A DNA stretch of 64,000 nucleotides, taken from Phymatolithon calcareum. Taxonomy: Eukaryota; Rhodophyta; Florideophyceae; Hapalidiales. Below, piece after piece: positions 10,158-19,960 of this stretch. The translations under genes were made by a program, and so were the position numbers. The stretch is from contig OZ345362.1 of the NCBI GenBank assembly GCA_977006965.1, positions 2,418,001-2,482,000 of the forward strand, in the 5' to 3' direction. Position 1 is the first letter of the stretch. Every line of letters starts with the position of its first letter. The notes beneath the pieces are model-generated. The model was not told where the DNA came from and did no database searches. It saw only the letters and a program-made list of their open reading frames with translations.

Positions 10158-11073
10158 CTACACTACCGTAAAGTCAATGGGCTCGTTTTCAAGAATGCGC
10201 GTCTGCTTCTCTGGCGCATTCAGAATGACGTACAGAACGCGTTGCGAAGACCCTGCCCACTGTAGAGTACGGCACTTAAACCTCGTTTCGCACTTGAACG
10301 GCAAAGAAATTCGGGACTTAGTTTCGATATTACCGTCGTGTGGACGACGCAGTTTGTCCAAAAACGGGTAGAAACTTTTCAGCATAGGGTAATACTTTTC
10401 GATACGAGCGACACCACCGGCTTCCATGAGCCACATTTTGTGCAAAGTCTCCATGTCTACCATTGCTCGCGGCCACACGACGGAGTACTCCAGCACCCAG
10501 CCTTGACTCACAACATTCAGCGAGAAGTCGTTGCGCTTCTCCGTACCCGCACACATCAGGATTGCAACGGAAAAACGGCGATTCTAGAGGTCCTCGGGGT
10601 TATTCCACTCCCCCACTGAATAAATTGGTTTGAATTCCTTATGCAGCATGAGCATCTCTGCACCAGACGGCATGTCCTCATCACTCTCCGACTCCCCATC
10701 CGTGCACTCCAGATCGATCGACATCCCAGCATTCTCCGCGCCGTCCGGGACGACATCGGCAACATTGCATTTCGTGTTGAGATTCAATTCAGATTTAGCA
10801 GGAGAACCTGTGAAAAAATTTTGTCAGAAAGACTGTTAAACGCAATGCGAAAAGTGCCAATATTGCGCTTGACATACCGTTTTTTGAAATTCCTGAGGCG
10901 TACTTGTTACGCAAGCGGCGAAGTTTTGCGGCAAAGGTTGTAGACTTTATCCCCTTGAACGAATCGATGTAGCTAGGATGTTCGCGCACGCTTCTCGGCA
11001 TCATGCTCTCGATCTTCTTCTCTCGCACGAGGCGCTCAAGAAGCGCGGAAGATTCGGGATTGAATTTAGACAT
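10158..11073 (-). CDS. Harb-1 accessory protein, spliced, with one in-frame stop
   Basis: Exon 1 runs from an ATG at 11,073 (MSKFNPES) to 10,878. A 70-bp intron at 10,808-10,877 has canonical ends (GTATGT...CACAG), and splicing keeps the frame (SKNG joined to SPAKSELN). The product starts with a basic helical stretch containing FKGIKSTTFAAKLRRLRNKY, which could be the Myb/SANT-like DNA-binding protein that accompanies Harbinger transposases. An acidic segment (CTDGESESDEDMPSGAEM) follows. After NPEDL there is a TAG at 10,584-10,586, yet the same frame stays open for 142 further codons to 10,158 (SLNVVSQGWVLEYS, FKCETRFKC and so on). I read this as one gene with a recent nonsense mutation; a short functional form ending at the TAG is the alternative. 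The C-terminal part matches nothing I know. An upstream in-frame ATG at 11,190 is possible. Confidence 0.6.
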
Positions 11074-12047
11074 TACGCAAATTGTGGCGTGCGTTAGCTT
11101 GCTACGCGTGATGCAAGTGCGGCTGGGGAAGGTACAGTGCTTTCTTTTGTAGCTCGCGGGTGATGCCTCTATGATAGGAAATGAAAACACAGTTCGGCCC
11201 GGTTTCCTTTTCCCGCGAAATCCTGAAAGATATCATTGTATTGGTTTATTAATGTTCTCCCATTGCGGAATGTATGATAAAAATGCCTCTTGCAAGCGCT
11301 GGCAATCTGTTCGATTGTCCGTGCCGTCAGTCGCATAGCGACAAAAAAAGCGACACTCAACAATTTGTCGCATGAAATCGTACAACTTACAATAAAATCT
11401 TTTCTTGCTCAGGCTCTACAGTGCAACTGAATGACTCTAGAGCAAATAAAAAAGACAGGAGAGTAGAAATATATACGTTCTAATGCACTCAAAAAACAAA
11501 ATCTTTCTCGGTGCTACCGGAAGGCTGCGCTACGCGCTACTAAAACCCGAAAAATGACGAAAAACTGCAAAATCGCGACTTTAGTTTCGCGCATTGGAGG
11601 GTCATGGAGATCGGAACAAGATAATTCGTTGCGTTGTGGAGTAGTTTATGGTGTTCTGTAGTCACTTATCTGATAAAATCGCCTTTTAGTCTTCTACAAA
11701 GCCCAATATTAGACGAACTATACTTGTCGCTTTTTTTCAAATCGAACAGAATCGTACAACATCGATGCGCGCATGTACGTGGGTGTGTCAGCTACATCGA
11801 CGCATTCGTCAACTATCTGACGTGATCTAATGACATCATACCAATCGAATCTTTGATGGAAACGTGTCAAGTGTGCATTAATGAGTCCCATGTGTACAAC
11901 CCTCATTAAATTTCAGAAATATGCTCAAAGATGGTACATTGCTTACAAGTTTGCAACATATCATAGCTCAGCCCTCTTTGATCGCGTCTAATTATGCCAT
12001 AATTGTACAGAAAAACTAGCTTTTGCTATCATAACCCCCAGCGCTGA

Positions 12048-13047
12048 GCATCGCAAGGATACACTGATGACATTACTTCACAGTACTCCTCTGCTCGCCA
12101 TCGCTATCCACCGGCTTATTGCGGTGCCTTCGACTTGCACAACACCATGGTACTCTCTGCAGAGTACTTCTCCTGGCTTGCACACGCTTCCATTGGAAGA
12201 GCTCCCGGACTAAACCAACATACAACGGCGCGGCGATTCCGCGCTCTCTACGGCGTGAGCCCTCGCGTGTGCGCCATTGCGTGGAATCTGATCCTCAAGC
12301 ATCTGCCACCTCACGCCGCGCCCAAGCATCTACTGTGGGCTTTGCTTTTCTTGAAGCTCTTTGCGAGTGAAAATGTAAACGCGCGAATCGTTGGGGCAGA
12401 CGAAAAGACGTTTCGTCTCTGGCAATGGAGAATTGTCAAAATTATTGCGGCACTAAATGTGGTAAGCTCCTACATGTTCTTTTTCTTCCACTGTGCAACA
12501 GCGTCACGGTTTTAACTCCGTTCAGATTTCATGGGATGCGCGCGTAAACTCCAGGTCTATTTTGCTGTGTAGGACAAGTTTCGACGGGACCGATTTTCGG
12601 ATCTGTGAGCCCTCTCCGTTCAGCCCCTCCTGGTACTCACACAAATTTAAAGGGCCAGGGTTGCGCTATGAAGTTGCGCTCGCTATTGAGACGGGCGAGA
12701 TAGTCTGGGTTCATGGGCCTTTTCAGGCCGGTGCATTCAGCGACGTTTCAATTTTTCGGCTCGGTCTGAAGAAAGTGCTATCAGAAAATGAGCGCGTTGT
12801 CGCCGATGGAGGGTACGCTGACGAGAAATGTGTAACACCAAAAATGCTTTCCGGGCAGTTGAAAAATGGGTTTGCGACCGTCCGTGCGCGGCATGAGACA
12901 GTGAACGAGCGTTTTGAGAACTTCTCTATTCTTGGGCATAGGTTTAGACACAGACCCTCCCTCCATTCGTTCTGTTTTCACGCTGTAGCGAACCTAAGCC
13001 ATCTTATGATGCAAAGTGAAAGTCCCCTCTTTCAAATTCTTTTCTAA
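12048..13047 (+). CDS. Harb-1 DDE transposase (PIF/Harbinger-like)
   Basis: Two in-frame exons joined by a short intron. Exon 1 is open from 12,048; the first ATG in frame is at 12,147 (MVLSAEYFSWLAHAS). The 5' splice site is GTAAGC at 12,462. The acceptor is CAG at 12,501 (40-nt intron) or 12,525 (64 nt); both keep the frame. Exon 2 holds the catalytic core: first Asp in SFDGTDFRI, second Asp in RVVADGGYADEKC, and Glu in HETVNERFENF, followed by HRFRHRPSLHSFCFHAVANL. This is the DDE layout of PIF/Harbinger (IS5-like) transposases, which cut at the terminal repeats. All three acidic residues are present and no internal stop interrupts the core, so this copy may be recently active, although exon 1 lacks an early Met. 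It is read divergently from the accessory gene. Confidence 0.8.
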
Positions 13048-13087
13048 ATTAGTATAAATATCATTTCTACAACTTTCCCGCACCCCC

Positions 13088-13958
13088 CTGGAGAATGATG
13101 ACGTATAGGAATTCGATGCTGCATGGCAAGACTTCTGATTTGGCAATATCAGCTCGCACGTGAAAGCAGTGATAGTGGAAGTGCAGCGAAGGTTATGATG
13201 GCGGAGGGCGGAAGGAAGGAACAGTGGCACAATCCGAATATCATTTGCCTCTTTTGCGAAAAGCGGAGACTTCCGAAGTGTAAGTGCTCGACAAATCCGA
13301 AGTCAAAATCATGCAGGCTGCCGAAAGGGGAAGACGGCGAAGACAGAATGTCGAGTGTGCAACGACAAAAAAATATTTGCTCTTATCGGCGTGATGTGGA
13401 ATACCCTTTAATCGGTGGAGCCTCTGAAGGCCAATGAATCAGCATCTAGGGCTACGGTGTATCATATCCCTGAAATATGTCGAATAATTTTTCCTCTGCA
13501 CAGCAACCTATGTGAACTATACACAGTTCAAACACGTGGCTGTACAGAGGGAATATTATTCGTCATCTCACTCAAAGATGTTGTATAGACGCCGAACATC
13601 AAAGCCAACTTAATAGACGTTGCTCGGATGCAGAAGGAGGGATTACAGCTCACGTTTCCACCCGGATCATCGGACGTTGCGGTGACGAAATGAAAAACTA
13701 TAATCATGTCAGGGACCTCAAGAGGTCTAGGATTTTACAAATTGATGAACGTGGAAATTATACGAGAGTCGCGTAGGTATGTGGTCTCCAAAACGAGAAG
13801 CTAAAAAATACACTATGGATATCATGCATAAGCGACTGGGCCAATTGAGCGCCGTAACCATAGTAAAGATGCGGTAGTTAGAGGCCGTGCGAGGATTACA
13901 GAATATGGCGGGAGAAACGATTGGTCATAATTGCCAGGAATACCCAGAGGGAAAGCTA
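13088..13958 (+). pseudogene. copia-B gag end, protease region and pre-integrase
   Basis: Continuation of the copia-B gag after the Harbinger insertion: SDSGSAAKVMMAEGGRKEQW, then a C-x2-C knuckle remnant (IICLFCEK followed by GDFRSV in the next frame). Farther on, LIDVARMQKEGLQLTFPPGS resembles the stretch after the Copia protease. MDIMHKRLGQLSAVTIVKMR, a stop and LEAVRGLQN form the GAG-pre-integrase domain (HxRLG motif), and the segment ends at HNCQEYPEGKL. Several stops and shifts. It breaks at 13,958 at the left end of a TA-flanked transposon and resumes at 16,064. Confidence 0.75.
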
Positions 13959-14388
13959 TACACTTCAGTGTGAACATGTCTGTCGGTGCAAAATAAATAA
14001 ATCACTAATGCTTGGGTATGAGGACCAAACAGAATTTTTAAACGTTTACTAAAAATTTACGAATTAAATTCACTTTCAGGAACAAGGCCGCAAAAACTCA
14101 TTGGTTGATATGATACAATCTCCTGAAGATGGGGGAAGAGCTGCTCCACTATCCACGTTCCATCGATATCAAGTGCTAATCCAGACCGTATCGTTTCTTA
14201 CCTCGCATATGAAAGACCATTTTCGTCCACCATAATCTTCACTTTTGCCACTTCTTCTAGGGCGAGCTTCATAAAAAACGACCTTCCTGGATTGCTGAGC
14301 TTTCCAGAACCGTTAGGGCCGCCGGACCAATCACCTGCCTCAACCAAACGGCGCTTCTAGTTTTCTCAAGCTTCCCGCCGTACACACT

Positions 14389-15583
14389 CAATATTCTGGA
14401 TTATAAATGAATCCATTTACTGTTGGCTGGAAGCTTGTGAATTTTGTGCTAATGGCATGCAATGAATGGAGCTGAGCTGGCGTCTCATTATGCCCGGATG
14501 CGATATCCATGAAGACGTGGCGCATGCGTCGAAAAGGATCGCCGGTTATGGCACGGGGTTCGGTCAGCCACTGTAAGAGAACGGATTTTGTCATCCATCG
14601 CCGAGGTCCCGTGTGGTACGATACTCCTGGAATGTTATCCGTCGTTCCTCGAATTGGATAATTACTGCCCTTGTTTTTGAATATCATGAAAGGTGCCTCA
14701 ATCCTCGCTGACGCTCCTCATTTGATTCTCAGCACCATAGTCATACCTTCAGTTCAAGAGACCACGTCAGCGTATCTCAGTTTCCTATCACTAATGAAAC
14801 CAAGACACTTATGATTGTCGAAATTAAACAAGAAATGTGTTTCATCCATATTTTCGACCATATTCTCGTCCAGCATTTCATCCGTAAAGTCACGCTGCAA
14901 TTTTCCAAGATGATACTCAATCGATTTATTAGTCCATATGCGATGAGCGTGAGAGCGTGACAGTGAACCAGATTGCTTCCGCATCACGATATTAAACCTC
15001 GACGTAAACGCCTGTATCCAATGTGATATGACGAGGTATTTGATTGCCTTGTGCGAGCGGGTTTCCACCATTGATCCTTGAAAGTATGAAGCGCAATTTC
15101 GAGTAGAAATCGTTTTTTTATTTTTAGACCAGCGTCAATCAGGCGCTCAAATTCAACCAATAAAATTGCATGCACATATTCAGCCCACTGATCACGCTTG
15201 CGTCCACGCCCAGCGAGCGCTTTGATTTGTGTACGTTTCATTGCAACTCCATTCTTGTGGCGGCTTACCAGTGTGAGAGAGCTGTTTTCTGCTGTTTTTA
15301 GCTTATCCAGAAAATCTATCCGCTTTTTCCAACAATCGCCGGCCTTCATGCGGTTTGTGTTATTCCTTCTTTGAAATAAATGAGGCCATTGCTTCACAGT
15401 TTTGGATGCAATATTTTCGCTCGTTCCAGATGTCTCAACTTCCGTCATCATCAAGATTATGACCGCTTTCCTCTGGGAAAGAGTGGAATTATGTTGAAGA
15501 TTTCGTGTTGCGGCCATGTGGTTGGATAAATTTGAGTGGGGCCGGTGAAAGTGATGTGACTGTGGAAGTCTTAGAGATGGCAC
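14389..15583 (-). pseudogene. pogo-like transposase relic
   Basis: Three minus-strand frames line up as one protein. The N-terminal part (15,583-14,984) is basic with helical segments (SQRKAVIILMMTEVE, WPHLFQRRNN, CWKKRIDFLDKL). The catalytic part shifts frame near 15,040: ENMDETHFLFNFDNHKC with the first Asp, RKLRYADVVS, a stop, EGMTMVLRIK, a stop, ARIEAPFMIFKNKG, then HVFMDIASGHNET with the second Asp. It ends with ISTKFTSFQPTVNGFIY, where pogo proteins have their P-N-x-T and QPAD region. One frameshift and at least two stops make it inactive. It lies wholly inside the TA-flanked element. An assignment to pogo/CENP-B-like rather than classic mariner rests on the xD-x-ASGHNE block. Confidence 0.7.
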
Positions 15584-15670
15584 TGGCAGGAATTTTTACA
15601 TTGTGCCTGAGACTATTCTCTTCCAAGTATTTATATTGGAAGGAATCAGAATCCTAGCACACTACGCTGT

Positions 15671-15699
15671 ATGATGAAGCGACCAGCACGCTTCATCAT
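15671..15699. repeat. Perfect 11-bp inverted repeat
   Basis: ATGATGAAGCG and CGCTTCATCAT are separated by 7 nt, upstream of the pogo-like transposase ORF. About 60 bp further on, a diverged direct repeat (TGCCGTGAGCTGATG and TGCCGTGAACTGACA, 120 bp apart) fills the rest of this subterminal region. Confidence 0.6.
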
Positions 15700-16063
15700 A
15701 GACACAATGTATTCTGTGTGAGTGTCCAGTTGCCGTGAGCTGATGCTATGTCACGTATAGAAATTCTTACAGTCGTTGTCGAAAATGTCAATGTTTGTGC
15801 TGTGCCATGATGGCAAAGCACACACACTAACATGATGGAGCGACTGCCGTGAACTGACACATTGCCACGTATCAAAAATCGTGCTGTACGCACAGACGGG
15901 AAGCGCGGCATATTATATCCAGAAAGAGAATGAACTTTTATTGAAAACTTAAATATTAAAAATACATTTTAGTACGACATCCATCGGCACCCCTTCCAAC
16001 ACACTCTAGAAATGAAGAATTTCCATCTTGACCTGCGACAGACTATATTCACAGTGCAGTGTA

Positions 16064-18080
16064 CATGGCGCGACATGCTCCCTTGAGCGGAGATGTTCAA
16101 ATGTGTTCGGAATTTTAAAACGGACCTCATTAGCCTTGTAAAGCCGGAATCTCACGGAAAAGCGAAATATAGGCTTGTAATGCTTGATGCGCATCATGGG
16201 TCCAACTTCTGAAAACAAAGGGCGAAGCGAAGCACGAAACTGTTGCTCTCATCAATGGGATGGAATATGTGGCGCACTCTGCAGTCGGAAAAATACGCAC
16301 TGATGGAGAACTAGAGTTTTTGAACAAGGAAATGAAGCCTTTACTCAACGTAAAAGGTAACGAACACCAGATTCATACGCACAGAAGTCTAGTTGCAGGG
16401 CGGAAAGGCTGAACAGGACTTTGATAGAGAGTTTCACGGACGATGTTAGAGGACCTCTATCAGCACAATCTAGAGATCAGCAATTTTCGGTCATGATGTC
16501 ACGTCCCGTGATATTTATGAATGAACCAATGGGTTGCGAGAACGTGGGAAATAAAATTGATATAACGCCTGCAAAAAATGAGAACGAAATAGGTACGCCG
16601 ACTCAAGGTGCCGAGGGGAGAAAACTGCCGAATGTCGATGGGAAGGTGCCATCCTCATCGTCAGGACAAAGGGAAGCCGAAAATTTGGAAGGACAGGCAA
16701 CCGTCGAGTTCGAGAAGATCTCGAAGGGTAATTCGTGTCCCAGCATGGATGGACGAAAACGATATCTTCGCATTCCTCGCCATGCACGCCGAGCAGGACA
16801 TGTGAAGCGGAACTACGCCAGTGACTATTGAGGAAACTCTGGCTTCCTTGGACGCAGATAAGTTGTTTAATACGATGACGGAGGAACGTGATTCTATCAT
16901 TGAGCGCTATGTTTTCACTGTTTGTGAGCACCCCACCTTAAGAAAGGCTATCAAATGAGAACTAATTTTCAATTTGAAGCGCGATTCCGAAAGATATATT
17001 GTTTGGTACAATGAATGTCTCGTCGCTAGAGGATTTTCATGGGTTGAGGATGCGGATAACTGGAAAGTATTTGCTCCCGTCACGAAGTACACGTCGTTTC
17101 GTTAGATTCTTGGCTACTGCGCTTCCATGAACTAAGAGATACATTAGGCGGATATCAGGACGGCATTCTTGTACGGCGAGCTTGATGAAGAACTGTACAT
17201 ATGGCCACAAATCATTCCTTAAGAGCTCTTGTCGAATGTCGGCAGTCGTACGTGGAACGGGAAGGCATGGAAGTTACTTCGAGTGCTTTGCTGTTTGAAA
17301 CAGGCCGCAAGGGCTTGGAAGAATGCTCTTGCTGAGCTCTTTTAAGGTTTGGGATTTGGACAATCCAATTTTGACAAAAGCTTGTTCATTTTACATAAGC
17401 CAAAGAGAAAACTATTCGCAATCGTCTATTTTGATGACATAGTAATTGCACCAGCTATTATGGAGATGCAATGGCTTGTTAGAAAGCTAAGCGGGTCGTT
17501 GAGATCGGCTTCGTATTTCTTGAGAATGAAGACCGATCGTGATAAGCAGTAGAGATGCATTGTGTTGTCACACGAATCTTACGTTAATCAGATGCTCTAT
17601 CACTCTGAGATGAGGGATGAAAAGGAAACAGTTGTTATGAACAACCGGAGAAACCACTTTTGAAAATTCCATGCTATGAGCTTATTGGGTCAGTGATGCA
17701 TCTTGCGCGTACGACTAGGGTATACATTAGGTGGGTTACTTAACACATGGAGAGATTCATGAACGCGCCTATCCTAGGTCATTAGAAGTCAGCGAAAGGA
17801 ATTTTATGCTATTTGAAAGTTACAAATTTGACAGGGTTGCGGTACTCTAGGCATGACCTCCAAATAGTTGGTTACACTGACTTAGACCGAGCATTATCGG
17901 AGATTCTTCGCAGCTTAACGGAGGCCAAAGAAAAATATTTTCGAACCTGGCAATGAGGAGAAATCTCTATAAAGCAATGATACGGCGTATGGTGCCCAAT
18001 ACCACCATTTGCAGATAAGATATTCCCGTTTGGAGGGTGAAATCTCCAGTACTGAAGGGGAGACCGTCAAGTAATCGAGA
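16064..18080 (+). pseudogene. copia-B integrase, reverse transcriptase and RNase H relic
   Basis: Resumes the Copia polyprotein after the pogo-like insertion. Integrase: SLVKPESHGKAKYRLVMLD, then KIRTDGELEFLNKEM with a catalytic Asp and Glu, and AERLNRTLIES (about 16,125-16,440). The long linker frame runs to 16,831. RT (RVT_2): EERDSIIERYVFTV, NLKRDSERYIVWYNECLVAR, KVFAPVTKYTSFR, TAFLYGELDEELYIWP, and the catalytic box YFDDIVIA at 17,427-17,448. A poor RNase H tail (GYTDLDRALSEIL) follows. At least ten stops are present. With the pieces at 9590-10,035 and 13,088-13,958 this makes one Copia copy spanning 9.6-18.1 kb, of which about 5.2 kb is inserted DNA. Confidence 0.88.
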
Positions 18081-19719
18081 GTATAACTTGAAACTTGTAC
18101 TACGGCGCCCAATGACCAGTCGATTTCGGTTAGCAGTCGGGCGTGACGACATCAAGCTCCTCTTGCGATGACTGGTCCCAAGATGCTTGAAACGCATACG
18201 GGAAAGAGACAGGAAGAAGGCGTTTAGAGCTTCTAAGAGACTTGTACGCGCTTCTGGAGAGGTTGAGGTTGTGACTGCGTAAAATGAACCGGATCTTCGC
18301 GATGAAGATTGGCGCAGTCGACCACTGAAAGCAATCCACGGCGGTCCCTCGCTTTGCCGTTTTTGGCTTGAGTCAGGCTCGTGATTGTCTGCAATGTCAT
18401 CCTCAGCGTTACTTAAAGGGCTCCGTATAGTCTGCAGCACTCTGCGAAACTGGTTACCGATGTTTCTTTAGTGTGAAATGATGCACCGACCACTCGGCGC
18501 GAGTAGTTTTCTTGTAGCTTGCTTGGTTTGGTTTTTATGGGTTACCAGCATATCGTTGCTACCTCCGAACGAAGCGCTTTTTTTAAAGTAATGGATGCGA
18601 TAGCTCTCACCTAGAACGCAAGCCCGGCTTTCGGACCATAGCAAAACAGACCCGTTCTGCATTATTTTTAACTTTTTTGTGCTTTCAAATCGCCGCTGAA
18701 TTTAGACTGCCCTTCAAATAGATAGTAGTGTTCCGATAGAGACTCGCTTGATGGCGCGACTAATTTAAGGACCAGTCTAGTTCTATTTAAGAATGTGTAA
18801 AGGGATCATTGCTTTCGATATCGTCTACTCTTACTTCGAGACAAACAAGACCAATATCGACGACGATTACGCCGATATCAAAACTTTGAGCCCCAGAGAC
18901 ATTGTTCATGCACGCATGACGTGACTCGGAAACGAGAAACGGTTTGCTTTCAAAAATACATGTAATAGCCGAATCGAAAAGTTTTTCGCCAAGTATCAAT
19001 GCCCGAAGCCTGAGTGTGCAATTGTAGTTGCCCTTACCGGAGAATATCCGCTTTAAGAATCACTATGCGAATCTCAAGAGCGGCTGCGCGAAGGTTCAAG
19101 ATGCCAAGAAGCGAAAGACTCCTGGGCCCCTAGAATACCGTTCACTTGCTTCTGTCTCATAGCTGTCCGTTCCCTGAATGGTTACTAGACATAATCTCAG
19201 CAGTTAGACTACTTAATCAAAGGCGGTCTCTCCAACAGGGGAACATGGCAACAGATCAACCCTTTCAACAGCACGCAATCACCTGGTTTTCCAATCAAAG
19301 TCTCGCATCCTTGAAAGCCAACCGTTTTCCGTTTCCACCCAAAACGTGGTCATCTAGACACTAGGAAATGCCGACGTGGGAAGCAACGCCTTCAAATTTA
19401 TTTGTAACGACACGCAGGTACAGACTCAGAGACTTTCAAAGCAAGAAGGCCTTTCGCGGCCTCTCAAACCGCCGGCCACTCCTGTATTTCCGAGAACGAC
19501 CGACGATCGGACCACAGCCAAGGTTCGCGGATTCATCTAGAATGTCCGAAAACCTGGAGCGCTCACCGTTGTTTGAAGTACGTGTAGACACGCAAAACAA
19601 TGGGCGAAAAAAACTAAGCCTCCAACCCCGCCAAAGAAGAGTACTGCAAACTCGATAACTGAGGACAGCGCTTATGCAAGAATTATTCAACCGATCTCTG
19701 ATTTGACGCAAAAATTCGT
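18081..19719. other. Unassigned sequence
   Basis: A 157-codon open frame on the minus strand (17,967-18,440) and shorter ones on both strands match nothing I recognise. The segment probably contains the end of copia-B and the start of the Gypsy relic. No LTR boundary can be placed. Confidence 0.4.
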
Positions 19720-19960
19720 TCCAATCTTGAAAAGAGCAATACGAGTTCTTTGGAAGCCTCAAATCGTCTTTTGACCACAACTCCTGTTCTCGTACACAGA
19801 AATTGAGAGAACACATTTGCAGTCTCCACCGATGCATCGAAGTATGCCGTATAGGCAGCGCGTGAATCCTTTGTGGACTTGATTCGGCCGTTTACAGGCG
19901 GAAAAATTGGAAGGGGAGTAGAACTCTGGCGTAACTTACAGACGCGGCAAGCAAAGGACC
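19720..19960 (+). pseudogene. Ty3/Gypsy RNase H fragment
   Basis: In one frame the sequence reads LLTTTPVLVHRN, a stop, ENTFAVSTDASKYAV, then a stop. This is the junction between RT connection and RNase H in Gypsy elements, where the TDAS motif carries the first catalytic Asp. Flanking parts are too decayed to extend. Confidence 0.6.

Larger units (their letters stand above)
10036..13087. mobile_element. Harbinger-like DNA transposon, two divergent genes (Harb-1)
   Basis: A 3052-bp element with terminal inverted repeats. The left end GGGGCTGCGGGAAAATTGT matches the right end (complement GGGGGTGCGGGAAAGTTGT) at 17 of 19 positions, and a looser match continues for about six more bases. The target duplication is CTG at 10,033-10,035 and 13,088-13,090. 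It carries an accessory ORF on the minus strand and a DDE transposase on the plus strand in head-to-head order. A 3-bp duplication, G-rich termini and two ORFs are the PIF/Harbinger pattern. It inserted into copia-B gag, so it is younger than that copy. Confidence 0.88.
13961..16061. mobile_element. pogo/mariner-like DNA transposon inserted in copia-B
   Basis: A 2101-bp element flanked by TA (13,959-13,960 and 16,062-16,063). The left end starts CACTTCAGTGTGAACAT and the right end (complement) CACTGCACTGTGAATAT; both continue to GTCTGTCG, giving about 25 bp of imperfect terminal repeats. A TA target and the transposase relic inside fit the Tc1/mariner-pogo superfamily. Removing the element and one TA rejoins the Copia frame as EGKLYMARHAPL. 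Confidence 0.82.

Noticed and set aside
17967-18440. 157-codon minus ORF
   Set aside because: No domain; it overlaps the end of the plus-strand copia-B RNase H region.
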